Shown: one piece after another, positions 37,310 through 45,420 of the stretch
Layout: each line of letters opens with the position of its first letter
How positions within the stretch are numbered: the first letter of the stretch is position 1
Source of the DNA: Sinorhizobium terangae
GTDB taxonomy: Bacteria; Pseudomonadota; Alphaproteobacteria; Rhizobiales; Rhizobiaceae
Length of the DNA: 64,000 nt
Assembly (NCBI RefSeq): GCF_029714365.1
Contig: NZ_CP121659.1
Span: 1,302,001-1,366,000, forward strand
Direction of reading: 5' to 3'
Notes under the pieces: generated by a model
Databases searched by the model: none
Told to the model about the DNA's origin: nothing
What the model saw: the letters and a program-made list of their open reading frames with translations, nothing else
Program-made: the position numbers and the translations under genes

Positions 37310-37621
37310 ATGTCTCACCCCCGCACCAAAACCCTCATCATCGACCAGCACGACGAGAGCATCCCGCTCATTCGCTTGCGCTTTGTCGAGATTGACGGAA
37401 CCCTCTACCACCTCGCCAAGGATGTAGGCGCAGCCATCGGCCTGAAGGCGGATGACGACGGTGACTACCGGCAGACCCTTGAGGGCTACCGAGTGGAATA
37501 TCTGATGTCGACGGTTTCAGATCGCGGCACCGTGCTTGGACCGCTCGCCCTCATCACCGACGAGGACTATAGGCAGTTGGCTAAGGTCGTTCGCCAGTCG
37601 CGAACCCCATCGACGCTTTAA
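37310..37621 (+). CDS. Bro-N-like small protein
   Basis: The 103-residue protein contains LRFVEIDGTLYHLAKDVGAA, resembling the first part of Bro-N/antirepressor domains (FEG-x-W-F-V-AKDV-x-x-ALG), and ends with LITDEDYRQLAKVVRQS, like the conserved tail of that domain. Phage antirepressors and similar DNA-binding switches use it. Length is only one domain with no second module. ACGGA lies about 9 bp before the ATG. Confidence 0.5.
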   Translation: MSHPRTKTLIIDQHDESIPLIRLRFVEIDGTLYHLAKDVGAAIGLKADDDGDYRQTLEGYRVEYLMSTVSDRGTVLGPLALITDEDYRQLAKVVRQSRTPSTL

Positions 37622-37986
37622 CAGCCTCATTTCCTTGCGCGGTCTCGACCGTAGAAGAGCATCAGGGGGTTGGGTGGTCTCTCAGCGCCAGCCAGCCATG
37701 AACGTGCGTCCACGGTCGATTTCTCGCGCGGCCCTCCCATCAACGCATGATCTCGCCTTCGTCACTGCCGCATCAGGGTTTGATCCTTGTCCCGTTGGTC
37801 CCAGTGATGGAGGACGTGTGTTGATGGGAGTGAGGGGCCGGAATATTCGCTGCAAAAATTTCTAAGCCCAGATCAGATATAGAGAACTCCCGGCTCCCCC
37901 CGGTGGCCCCAGCGCAGAATAAGCTACGCCGCGAGCGGCCGCTTTGGCGTCAGGTTTGCCACCACCTGCGGGCTGTCAACGATCAG
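37622..37986. other. Island stretch without a recognised gene
   Basis: 365 bp. A 55-residue open frame (about 37698-37865) has no clear ribosome site. A GC-rich block at 37889-37915 contains CCCCCCGGTGGCCCC. It may hold the end of the phage-derived segment before the minus-strand genes. I see no RNA gene or promoter copy. Confidence 0.4.
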
Positions 37987-38379
37987 TCATTGCATGAAGT
38001 TGACCTCGACAAAGGCAGATACCATTCGCGGAAGGAGTAAAGTAATTCCGAACGATGCCAGTGACGATGCAGTACCGGCAATCCACGCGAACGCCGTAAG
38101 TCTGCTGATGACTTCGAACTTCTCGTTGGTGGCATTAATGAGGAACTTAAAGTACATCTGCAGATAGGACATCAACGCAAAGAATGCCAAGCCGTAAGTT
38201 ATTGCCAGCACCACACTGAATTGCTTGTTCAGGGCGATGTCCAGAGCTGCAAGGATGACTACGCATTCTATAGTCGTGAAAACAACCTCTTGGAAAATCT
38301 TGGCGTTCTCCCAACCGTGCCTCCAATGTTCAGCGGTCTCGTAGTCCTCCTGCCGAAATAGCCTTGCTATTATCCCCAT
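37987..38379 (-). CDS. Small multi-pass membrane protein
   Basis: The 130-residue protein starts MGIIARLFRQEDYETAEHWR, and GAGGG lies just before the ATG. It has three hydrophobic segments (about 33-53, 56-78 and 95-120) and short charged loops. I do not recognise the family. It is the second of two adjacent small membrane-protein genes on the minus strand, opposite to the phage-like genes, in the position of accessory cargo. The frame extends further upstream to 38454, overlapping its neighbour, but the ribosome site supports 38379. Confidence 0.6.
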   Translation of the reverse strand: MGIIARLFRQEDYETAEHWRHGWENAKIFQEVVFTTIECVVILAALDIALNKQFSVVLAITYGLAFFALMSYLQMYFKFLINATNEKFEVISRLTAFAWIAGTASSLASFGITLLLPRMVSAFVEVNFMQ

Positions 38380-38413
38380 CGCGACCCTCAGATTTATTCG
38401 GCCCAACTTGGGG

Positions 38414-38701
38414 CTACCGGCTCTCCTCTTCGCGATACCGGAAGTACAGTTCATTGAACATCTTGTTTCTGGCCTTCAGCATTGATCGCTCGATGAGCCA
38501 AACAATAGCCGCTAAGCCAAGCGACACTATTGTCGCAAACTGCCGTCCAGTCCTTTCTTCTAAATCAAGGATGGTGGCAGCAAGGCTGCACACAATGCCT
38601 GAAACGAAAAGTACCGTTATCTTCGGGATTACAGGCGTCCAGTTCCAATGCCGTTCATTGGTTTCCTTCTCTGCCCGCTCCCAAGCCTTATCCGTGGCCA
38701 T
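38414..38701 (-). CDS. Small two-pass membrane protein
   Basis: The 95-residue protein starts MATDKAWERAEKETNERHWN and has two hydrophobic segments (about 25-45 and 55-73) followed by a basic/acidic helix ending YFRYREEESR. Two closely spaced membrane helices framed by charged helices recall SLATT-type effector domains of some defence loci, but that is only a resemblance of layout. Its stop is 34 bp from the start of the next membrane-protein gene, so the two probably form one unit. Confidence 0.55.
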   Translation of the reverse strand: MATDKAWERAEKETNERHWNWTPVIPKITVLFVSGIVCSLAATILDLEERTGRQFATIVSLGLAAIVWLIERSMLKARNKMFNELYFRYREEESR

Positions 38702-38795
38702 TATCGCCCCCCTCACGCGTGAATTGAAGTGGCACACTACCCAAGGAGTGAGTGGTGGACGAGACGAGCCAATCTCGTTCCACAGAGAAAAGTTG

Positions 38796-38864
38796 TTTGT
38801 CCGCAAGGGTATAGGACAGCGGACGCGATGAAGGTGCAGTTGTTTTTGTCCGTTAGGGTTGACA
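38796..38864. repeat. Repeats upstream of the serine recombinase (candidate res/operator region)
   Basis: TGTCCGCAAGGGT (38798-38810) and TGTCCGTTAGGGT (38847-38859) are direct repeats 49 bp apart. Each begins a dyad: TGTCC...GGACA over 38798-38818 and TGTC...GACA over 38847-38864. Additional CGGACA words occur at 38874 and 38905. The arrangement just upstream of a resolvase-type gene fits a res/autoregulatory site. Confidence 0.45.
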
Positions 38865-38923
38865 TCTTCATTTCGGACATGCATTCATGTGGACAGCACC
38901 TCTACGGACACATGGAGACCCGC

Positions 38924-39556
38924 ATGGCCACTTTCCTTTACGCTCGCGTTTCTACCTCGGAACAGACCCTCAGCCACCAGCAGACGCAAGCCGAGAAGGC
39001 TGGCTTTATCTTCGACCATGTTATTGCCGATCACGGGGTTTCCGGGGTTTCCGTCCTGATGAAAGATAGGCCAGAGGGCAGACGCCTCTTCGACATGCTG
39101 CGTGCAGGGGACACGCTGGTCGTTCGCTGGGTTGACCGTCTCGGCAGGAACTACGCGGACGTGACCGATACCATCAGGGAGTTCATGCGCCGTGGCGTGG
39201 TCATCCGCACGATCATTAACAACATGACTTTTGACGGCTCGACCACCGACCCCATGCAGATGGCCGTGAGAGACGCCATGATCAGCTTCATGGCCGCTTC
39301 GGCACAGGCACAGGCTGAGGCAACGAAGGAGGCACAGAAGGCCGGGATTGCCAACGCTAAGGAGAAGGACGATGCTTACCGGGGTCGCAAGCCCAGCTAT
39401 AGCCGCGAGCAGTTTCAGACTGTCATGGACTTGGCCAGCAAGAGTATGAACGTGTCAGAGATCGCCCAAGCATCGAGCCTTAGTCGCCAGACGGTCTATC
39501 GCATCAAGGAAGACCCCGCAGCCGCTGAGAAGGCGCTGGCGATGTGGGGGCTGTAG
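38924..39556 (+). CDS. Serine recombinase (resolvase/invertase family)
   Basis: The 210-residue protein has an N-terminal catalytic domain: FLYARVSTSEQ with the nucleophilic Ser10, and VVRWVDRLGRN near 70 with conserved Arg residues. A long E helix follows, then a C-terminal helix-turn-helix (about 170-200, NVSEIAQASSLSRQTVYRIKE) as in Hin/Tn3-type small serine recombinases. GGAG sits 6 bp before 38924; an in-frame ATG at 38912 is the alternative. It is oriented with the integrase and separated from it by phage-like genes. Its recombination target is unknown. Confidence 0.9.
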   Translation: MATFLYARVSTSEQTLSHQQTQAEKAGFIFDHVIADHGVSGVSVLMKDRPEGRRLFDMLRAGDTLVVRWVDRLGRNYADVTDTIREFMRRGVVIRTIINNMTFDGSTTDPMQMAVRDAMISFMAASAQAQAEATKEAQKAGIANAKEKDDAYRGRKPSYSREQFQTVMDLASKSMNVSEIAQASSLSRQTVYRIKEDPAAAEKALAMWGL

Positions 39557-39596
39557 ATCGTGCTGCTTCTCTTCTTCGTGGGGCGATAATGACTTT

Positions 39597-40484
39597 TCAA
39601 CGCCCCGTAGTGACCACTGCTTTCTTGGCCATAAGGAGCCTTACTGCGTCGTTTAGCTGCTTGTTTTCTTGGCGAAGAAGGTTCATCCGCTCGACAAGGT
39701 CGGTTAGAACCAAACGTACAGCACCTGCTGCTTCCAAGCACTCCTCGTCGCTCTCATTATGAAGACCCACGCTCAAGGCACCGTGGAGCGCAGTCAGCGG
39801 GTTATGCCCGTTTATCAGTAGCCCCTGAGGAAGACCCGTCTTGATGGTTTCGATGGACTTGGCGAACGAGATTTCCCCCGTTGCTTTTCGCAATTCCTCA
39901 ATCAACTGCTCAGGAGCGCCCACGGTTTCGCACACTTTTATGATCTCGCTGATAATATCATTCTTGTGGTTTTCAACGACGCGTCGATAGTATGCGAATG
40001 CCCCAATACCTAAGCCTTGGTTCTCGCACTGCCTACCCTTCAGGAAGATTTCGCGATCTTTTCCGAATAATCGAAGTACTCGTGACGAAATTGGAACGCC
40101 GAACCCGGGCCTCTCTCCGAATTTTGAAACTATTCCACCTTCTGGCCGCTCTGCCAAGGCAACATTCACATAGTATGTCTTCGTTTGTTTGTGGCAGTCT
40201 CCACATTTGTATAACAAGCTGGTATTTGCATTTTTAGTCTTTTGGTGTAATGCAGGATTGTTCGCGCTACGAAACGTCCTAATTCCGTCACATACATTGC
40301 AGTGGATGCGTATATCCGGGGTCTTTATTTTATTTGAAACGTGTGACCCAACCCCAGATTTCTCGATTTCCCAAAGATCACTTACACTCTTGTCGATAGA
40401 TGGGTGAATATTCTCAAGGAAATCCTTTAATGTTATTACATCGACAGGAGCAGCCACGGCCCCTTCTTCCCCGCTATCAACCAC
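39597..40484 (-). CDS. Zinc-ribbon protein with DUF4145-like C terminus
   Basis: The start is taken at a GTG (40484) with AAGAGG 6 bp upstream; the frame stays open to 40772, beyond the element's end, so the longer form is rejected. The 295-residue product has a zinc ribbon made of HCNVCDG and YKCGDCHK and a helical C-terminal region (about 180-295, YYRRVVENHKNDIISEI then HNESDEECLEAAGAVRLVLTDLVERM). That region resembles DUF4145, a module found in phage and restriction-associated proteins. Base composition is more AT-rich than the host. Function unknown; defence or regulation is possible. Confidence 0.65.
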   Translation of the reverse strand: MVDSGEEGAVAAPVDVITLKDFLENIHPSIDKSVSDLWEIEKSGVGSHVSNKIKTPDIRIHCNVCDGIRTFRSANNPALHQKTKNANTSLLYKCGDCHKQTKTYYVNVALAERPEGGIVSKFGERPGFGVPISSRVLRLFGKDREIFLKGRQCENQGLGIGAFAYYRRVVENHKNDIISEIIKVCETVGAPEQLIEELRKATGEISFAKSIETIKTGLPQGLLINGHNPLTALHGALSVGLHNESDEECLEAAGAVRLVLTDLVERMNLLRQENKQLNDAVRLLMAKKAVVTTGR

Positions 40485-40640
40485 TGCATACCTCTTTAAT
40501 GAAACTCCGCTCCATTGAGGAATACTCCGAGACTGACGACTGATACAGACAAGGCTTCTAAGTTGTCCCCAACTGCTATTGATGCAGCAACGAACGGCCG
40601 TGGCGAGGCTGTGACGAGGTGCATCGTAATCGTTGCGTAT

Positions 40641-40662
40641 TGCTACAAAGACCGCTACAAAG
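40641..40662 (+). repeat. Right integrase arm-type repeat pair
   Basis: TGCTACAAAG (40641-40650) and CGCTACAAAG (40653-40662) repeat with 12-bp period, in the same orientation as the pair at 32986-33007. Nearby CTGTAAAA (40688-40695) is the inverse of TTTTACAG (32959-32966) at the left end. Confidence 0.7.
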
Positions 40663-40723
40663 CCTCTCGAAAGCGACGAAAAAAACACTGTAAAATCAAG
40701 GAAGAATGGCGGGGTTTCTGGTC

Positions 40724-40740
40724 CCCCGTCGTCCGCACCA
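40724..40740 (+). repeat. attR: 17-bp core repeat
   Basis: An exact copy of the tRNA-Leu 3' end (CCCCGTCGTCCGCACCA) with different flanks, marking the right boundary of the element. Chromosomal sequence resumes with the HAD-hydrolase gene 29 bp further on. Confidence 0.92.
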
Positions 40741-40768
40741 GCCCCTCCTTGCGCGGTTGCGCCGCCCA

Positions 40769-41473
40769 TCAACCGGCGATTTTGCGCAAGAGCGTTTCGA
40801 GCTGACCGAGGTCGGGTATTTCATGAAAACGCGGATGGTCTTCCGGTTTCTCGTGATGTTCGAAAGACCAGGTGAGGGCGTGCGGGACATAGACGCCCCA
40901 GCTGCCGGCCGCCAGCGCCGGGACGATGTCGGATTTCAGCGAATTGCCGACCATGAGGCTCCTCGACGGCCCGTCGCCGTGTTGCGAGAATATTCTCTGA
41001 TAGGTGGACATGGTCTTGTCGCTGACGATTTCGATGGCGGCGAAGAAGTCGCCGAGCCCGGAGGCGGCAAGCTTCCGTTCCTGATCGAAAAGGTCGCCCT
41101 TGGTGATCATGACGAGGCGAAAGCGTCCGGCGAGGGCCTCGAGTGTCTCATGCACGTTTGGCAGCGGTTCGACCGGATGGCCAAGCATTTCCCGTCCGGC
41201 GGCGAGAATTTCGGCGATCACCGACGGCGGCAGCTTGCCGCCGGTTACCTCGAGCGCGGTCTCGATCATCGAGAGGGTGAAGCCCTTGATGCCGAAGCCA
41301 TAGAGGCCGAGATTCCGCTTTTCGGCCGCGAGCAATCTTGCAGGCAACGCCTTCGGGTCGGCGTGGTCTTTCAGCAAATCGACGAAACGCTCTTCGGTAA
41401 GGCGATAGAACTGTTCGTTCTGCCACAGCGTATCGTCGGCATCGAAACCAATGGTCGTAATTCTGTTCGGCAT
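40769..41473 (-). CDS. HAD-superfamily hydrolase
   Basis: The 234-residue protein has all HAD motifs: TIGFDADDTLW with the nucleophilic Asp (about 11), LVMITKGD (motif II), and VGNSLKSDIVPALAAG (motif IV), with the helical C1 cap typical of subfamily I. Start 41473 (MPNRITTIGFD) fits the family. Probably a small-molecule phosphatase; the substrate cannot be read from sequence. It ends 29 bp from attR, so integration did not disturb it. Confidence 0.88.
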   Translation of the reverse strand: MPNRITTIGFDADDTLWQNEQFYRLTEERFVDLLKDHADPKALPARLLAAEKRNLGLYGFGIKGFTLSMIETALEVTGGKLPPSVIAEILAAGREMLGHPVEPLPNVHETLEALAGRFRLVMITKGDLFDQERKLAASGLGDFFAAIEIVSDKTMSTYQRIFSQHGDGPSRSLMVGNSLKSDIVPALAAGSWGVYVPHALTWSFEHHEKPEDHPRFHEIPDLGQLETLLRKIAG

Positions 41474-41477
41474 GGAC

Positions 41478-42068
41478 CTATTGCGCGGCGATCTTGAAAG
41501 GCTGGTCGACGGTCGCGCTCTTGCCGCTGTTGATATCATTGAAATGAAAACGCAGCACGTAGTCGCCGGCCGGCGCGCCAGTCACGTCGATCGTCAGCGT
41601 CGAGTAGATTTCCTGGTTGCGCAGGTAGCCCGTGAAAGTGAAATCGCCGAATGCCTTCTGGCTGGCGAGGACTTCGCCCTTGGGGTTGAGGATGTCGAAA
41701 TCCACCGTGAAACGCGTCTGGATCTTGCCCTTGACGCTCGCTTCCTTCCAGGTAAGCCCAACCGGTTCGACGTAGGACACGATTGCCTCGCCGGCCTTGA
41801 AGGTCGGATCGGCTTTGGGCTCGTACATCGCATAGCCCGCCGGTTCGGCCGTGACGAAGACCGCTTTGCCGATCGCGAAGGGAAGTGTTTGGGAGAACTC
41901 GCTTACCGCCTGCCGCAGCGTCTCCCGGGCACCCGCCACGTCACCTGAGGTCGCCTGCTGTTCCGCCTTTGTCGCGGCATCAGACAGCGGACCGGCCAGA
42001 GCCCCCGCGTCGATCGTCGCCGCGATCGCGGCAGTCATTGTTGCAAGCAAGAGCAGGCGTTTCGGCAT
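41478..42068 (-). CDS. Exported hypothetical protein
   Basis: The 196-residue protein has a signal peptide (about 1-25, LLLLATMTAAIAAT...GALAG). A helical segment (about 28-60) and a beta-sandwich-like region (about 65-195: FTVDFDILNPKGEVLASQK, YVLRFHFNDINSGKSATV) follow. It appears to be a periplasmic protein of unknown function. Its stop is 4 bp before the HAD-hydrolase start, suggesting co-transcription. Confidence 0.75.
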   Translation of the reverse strand: MPKRLLLLATMTAAIAATIDAGALAGPLSDAATKAEQQATSGDVAGARETLRQAVSEFSQTLPFAIGKAVFVTAEPAGYAMYEPKADPTFKAGEAIVSYVEPVGLTWKEASVKGKIQTRFTVDFDILNPKGEVLASQKAFGDFTFTGYLRNQEIYSTLTIDVTGAPAGDYVLRFHFNDINSGKSATVDQPFKIAAQ

Positions 42069-42158
42069 CGTATTCCTCCCCCGTGCCCATGGTCTCCAGA
42101 CTTTCGGTATTTGCCACTCTAAGTCAAGGCATTGCCAAGTCGATGCTAATTAAGACAC

Positions 42159-43613
42159 TCAGTGCTTCCAGAAGACCGGGGTCAGGATGACGAGAACGGT
42201 CAGAACCTCGAGACGTCCGAGCAGCATCATCAGCGACAGAAGATAGAGTTCGGGATCCCCAAGCGTCGAGAAGTTGCCGGCTGGACCGATAATGCTGCCG
42301 AGGCCGGGACCGACGTTGGAGAGGCAGGTAATGACGGCCGAGACTGCCGTGACCAGATCATAGCCAAGCGCCGCCATCACCAGGCTGCCGAAAACCCAGA
42401 GAAGGATATAGGTTATGAAGAACAGGAAGATAGCGCGCTGCGTGTCCAGATCGACGGTGCTGTTGCCATAGCGCACCGCATAGATCGCATTGGGATAGAT
42501 GAGCCTATTCAACGCTGAGCGGATCGCGTTGAAGAGCACGACGAAACGATAGGCCTTGATACCGCCTGCAGTCGAGCCGGAGCAGCCGCCCATGAAGGTG
42601 GCGATAAACGCCGTCATGACGACGAAGGGCCCCCAAAGACTATAGTCTTCGCTAGCGTAGCCAGTGGTTGAGAGGATCGAGCTGATGTTGAAGAAGGAAT
42701 GCGCCAGCGCGAGATGAAATTCGACGCCATTCGCCAGCCGGTGATAGGCGGCCACGGCCACCGAAAACACGGTGAGATAGCCGAGAAAGACGCTGATTTG
42801 CGGATCGCGCAACGCGTCGAGACGCCCCCTGACGACAAGCACGATCAGGATCGAGAAGGGCAGGCTGCAAAGCGTCATGAAAAATGTGCCGGTCCACAGC
42901 AGTGGAACGCTGCCGAAATAGGCAAATGATGCATCGTGGGTTGAAAAGCCGCCGGTAGCGACGGTCGACATCGCGTGATTGATCGCATCGAAGCGGTTCA
43001 TGCCAGTCATGTTATAGCCTACTGCGCAGAGCAGCGTGATCGTCACATAGACGGCGAGGAAGGCGCGGCTGAAGCTTGCGATGCGGGCGAATGTCTTGTC
43101 GCTCGTGTCGGAGGACTCCATCTTGAAGAAGGACATGCCGCCGACCCGCAGGTAGGGGATGATGAACAGGCCGAGAACGACAATGCCTATGCCGCCGAGC
43201 CAGCAAAGGAGCGAGCGCCACAGCAGCAGGCCGGGCGGCGCGTTGTCGAGCCCGACGATGACGGTCGAACCGGTCGTCGTAACCGCGGAAACGGACTCGA
43301 AGAGTGCTTGAGCAAAATCAAGGTCGAGCGAGGAGAGCCAGAGCGGGATTGCACCAACGACGGAGAAGACAAACCAGAGCAAATTGACCAGAAGAAATCC
43401 GAATTTCTTCGAGAACGGCGGAGGTCCCGCGCGGGTCGCCATGAACGTCGCCGCAGAGAGGCCACCGGTCAGGAAGGCCGTTACGGCGAAGATCTCCCAG
43501 TCCGCATGTCCGTAGTAGAGGTCGACGAGAGCGGGGATCAACATCGCGCCGGAAAGGTAGAGGCCGAGGATCGCCGCGATATGGACAGCGTGCCGGAACA
43601 GGGTTGCATTCAA
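42159..43613 (-). CDS. trkH: TrkH-family potassium uptake protein
   Basis: The 484-residue membrane protein has the TrkH/KtrB architecture of four M1-P-M2 repeats. Selectivity-filter-like segments are VTTTGSTVIVG, STVATGGFSTHD, TTGYASEDY and ITCLSNVGPGLG. It forms the K+-translocating subunit of Trk systems together with a cytoplasmic TrkA regulator, which is not in the window. It is monocistronic, with 159 bp to the divergent ilvA. Confidence 0.93.
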   Translation of the reverse strand: MNATLFRHAVHIAAILGLYLSGAMLIPALVDLYYGHADWEIFAVTAFLTGGLSAATFMATRAGPPPFSKKFGFLLVNLLWFVFSVVGAIPLWLSSLDLDFAQALFESVSAVTTTGSTVIVGLDNAPPGLLLWRSLLCWLGGIGIVVLGLFIIPYLRVGGMSFFKMESSDTSDKTFARIASFSRAFLAVYVTITLLCAVGYNMTGMNRFDAINHAMSTVATGGFSTHDASFAYFGSVPLLWTGTFFMTLCSLPFSILIVLVVRGRLDALRDPQISVFLGYLTVFSVAVAAYHRLANGVEFHLALAHSFFNISSILSTTGYASEDYSLWGPFVVMTAFIATFMGGCSGSTAGGIKAYRFVVLFNAIRSALNRLIYPNAIYAVRYGNSTVDLDTQRAIFLFFITYILLWVFGSLVMAALGYDLVTAVSAVITCLSNVGPGLGSIIGPAGNFSTLGDPELYLLSLMMLLGRLEVLTVLVILTPVFWKH

Positions 43614-43772
43614 GCTTCGATTTCCCGGAAACAGTTGTCGAACAGGCCGGTGGCCGCCTGGAGCGGCAGCAATAGTGGCTTGCCCGATCGATTCGTGTCA
43701 ATTCGATGGCCTCATGCGAGGCAATGTGCGATAGCGTCAGGCATCGGTAAACGCAACGGATGACCCTACGTT

Positions 43773-45020
43773 ATGAAGCAGGATGTTGAAAATGCAGCGC
43801 TCGCGCTCCGTGAAATTTTTCCGGCAACGCCGCTGCAACTCAACGATCACCTCAGCGCCCGCTACGGCGCGACGGTCTACCTGAAGCGCGAGGATCTTTC
43901 GCCCGTACGGTCCTACAAAATCCGCGGCGCGTTCAACTTCTTCCGCAAGGCTCTTGCCGCCGGGGCGATGGGCAAGACCTTTGTCTGTGCTTCGGCCGGA
44001 AACCATGCCCAGGGCTTTGCTTTTGTCTGCCGGCACTTCGGCGTTCCGGGCGTCGTCTTCATGCCGGTGACGACGCCGCAGCAGAAGATAGACAAGACTC
44101 GCATGTTCGGTGGTGAGTTCATTACCATCCGGCTGGTCGGCGACATTTTCGACCAGTGCTATCAGGCGGCGCGCGACCATGTCGAAGCGATTGCCGGCGT
44201 CATGGTGCCGCCCTTCGATCATGCGGACATCATCGAGGGGCAGGCGACGGTAGCCGCCGAAATTGTCGAGCAGCTACCGGGAGGCGTTGTTCCCGATCTT
44301 GTCGCCCTACCGGTCGGCGGTGGTGGATTGTCCGCCGGTGTCACCGGCTATCTCGCCGGCACGCTTTCGACCGATCGTTTCGTTTTTTGCGAGCCGGCTG
44401 GAGCGCCAAGCCTCAAGCGGAGCCTCGAGACCGGCAGCGTGGTCACACTCGACCAGGTAGACAACTTTGTCGACGGGGCGGCTGTCGCGCGCGTTGGCGA
44501 CCTGAACTTCGCAGCGCTGGCGGCCTTTGCGCCTGAGCAGGTGATGTTGCTACCCGAGAACGCGATTTGCCTGACGATCATAGATATGCTGAACGTCGAG
44601 GGTGTGGTTCTGGAGCCGGCCGGCGCCCTTTCCATAACCGCGCTGGAGATCTTCGGGCGCGCGCGGCTGGAGGGCAAGACGGTGGTTGCGGTCGTATCGG
44701 GAGGCAATTTCGATTTCGAACGCCTTCCCGATGTCAAGGAGCGGGCGATGCGGCACGCCGGGCTCAAGAAATATTTCATCCTGCGCATGGCCCAGCGCCC
44801 GGGTGCGCTACGCGATTTTCTCAATCTGCTTGGCGACGAGGACGATATTGCGCGGTTCGAGTATTTGAAGAAGTCGGCCCGCAATTTCGGCTCGGTCCTC
44901 ATCGGCATTGAGACCAAGCACGCAGAAAACTTTCCGGCTCTGAAGGCGCGCTTCGATGCGGCTGGCTTGCGCTATCAGGACATTACCGAGAACGAGATTC
45001 TCGCCAATCTCGTCATTTGA
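43773..45020 (+). CDS. ilvA: Threonine ammonia-lyase (threonine deaminase) IlvA
   Basis: The 415-residue PLP enzyme converts threonine to 2-oxobutyrate, the first step of isoleucine synthesis. The PLP lysine is Lys49 in RSYKIRGAFNFF, the phosphate-binding SAGNHAQG follows, and VVSGGNFDFERL closes the catalytic domain. The C-terminal regulatory part is short with a single ACT-like region (about 325-400), as in the shorter IlvA class. It is divergent from trkH and not linked to other ilv genes here. Confidence 0.93.
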   Translation: MKQDVENAALALREIFPATPLQLNDHLSARYGATVYLKREDLSPVRSYKIRGAFNFFRKALAAGAMGKTFVCASAGNHAQGFAFVCRHFGVPGVVFMPVTTPQQKIDKTRMFGGEFITIRLVGDIFDQCYQAARDHVEAIAGVMVPPFDHADIIEGQATVAAEIVEQLPGGVVPDLVALPVGGGGLSAGVTGYLAGTLSTDRFVFCEPAGAPSLKRSLETGSVVTLDQVDNFVDGAAVARVGDLNFAALAAFAPEQVMLLPENAICLTIIDMLNVEGVVLEPAGALSITALEIFGRARLEGKTVVAVVSGGNFDFERLPDVKERAMRHAGLKKYFILRMAQRPGALRDFLNLLGDEDDIARFEYLKKSARNFGSVLIGIETKHAENFPALKARFDAAGLRYQDITENEILANLVI

Positions 45021-45099
45021 TCTCGGCATCGCGCCGGCGGACGACATTGCCACGCACTTAGCCTTTGACAGCGCTGGCGGCCGCGGCTAACCATGAGAC

Positions 45100-45420
45100 A
45101 TGGCATCGTTTTTCTCGAAATTGTTTGGCTTCTCCGGCGGCTCCAAAGAGGAACCCGAGCAAGCCGCTGGCAAGACTGAATCCTACGGGGATTGCTTGAT
45201 CCGCGCGACTCCGATGCGGGAGGGTCCGCAATATCGCCTGGCGGGCAGCATCGAAAAGACGATGCCTGATTCTGGCGTGAAAGTGCGCACCTTCATTCGC
45301 GCCGATCTTTTCGCGTCCGAGCAGGATGCCATCGATGCGGCTCTGCGAAAGGGCCGGCAGATCGTCGATGAGCAACGCGCCGCGCTCTTTCAGGACGATT
45401 CGCCGTCCAGGCCGGTGTAA
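45100..45420 (+). CDS. HlyU-family protein
   Basis: The 106-residue protein has the HlyU pattern SYGDCLIRATPMREGPQYRLAG and KVRTFIRADLFASEQDAIDAAL. In some annotations it is called a transcriptional activator HlyU-family protein; despite the name, this short alphaproteobacterial form lacks a helix-turn-helix, and its role is not known. A Gly/Ser-rich N terminus (FSKLFGFSGGSKEE) precedes the domain. Confidence 0.85.
   Translation: MASFFSKLFGFSGGSKEEPEQAAGKTESYGDCLIRATPMREGPQYRLAGSIEKTMPDSGVKVRTFIRADLFASEQDAIDAALRKGRQIVDEQRAALFQDDSPSRPV

Larger units (their letters stand above)
32905..40740. mobile_element. 7.8-kb integrated phage-like element (possible T7-type phage satellite) in tRNA-Leu
   Basis: The element is bounded by 17-bp direct repeats at tRNA-Leu and 40724-40740, with the integrase gene adjacent to the tRNA. 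It carries about ten small genes. Recognisable ones are a tyrosine integrase, a T7 gp14-like internal virion protein, a serine recombinase and a Bro-N-like protein; most others are unknown. No terminase, portal, capsid, replication or RNA polymerase gene is present. Three T7-type promoter-like sequences and paired integrase-arm repeats lie inside. Several stretches (35820-36000, 39600-40500) are clearly more AT-rich than the chromosome around it. Confidence 0.9.
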
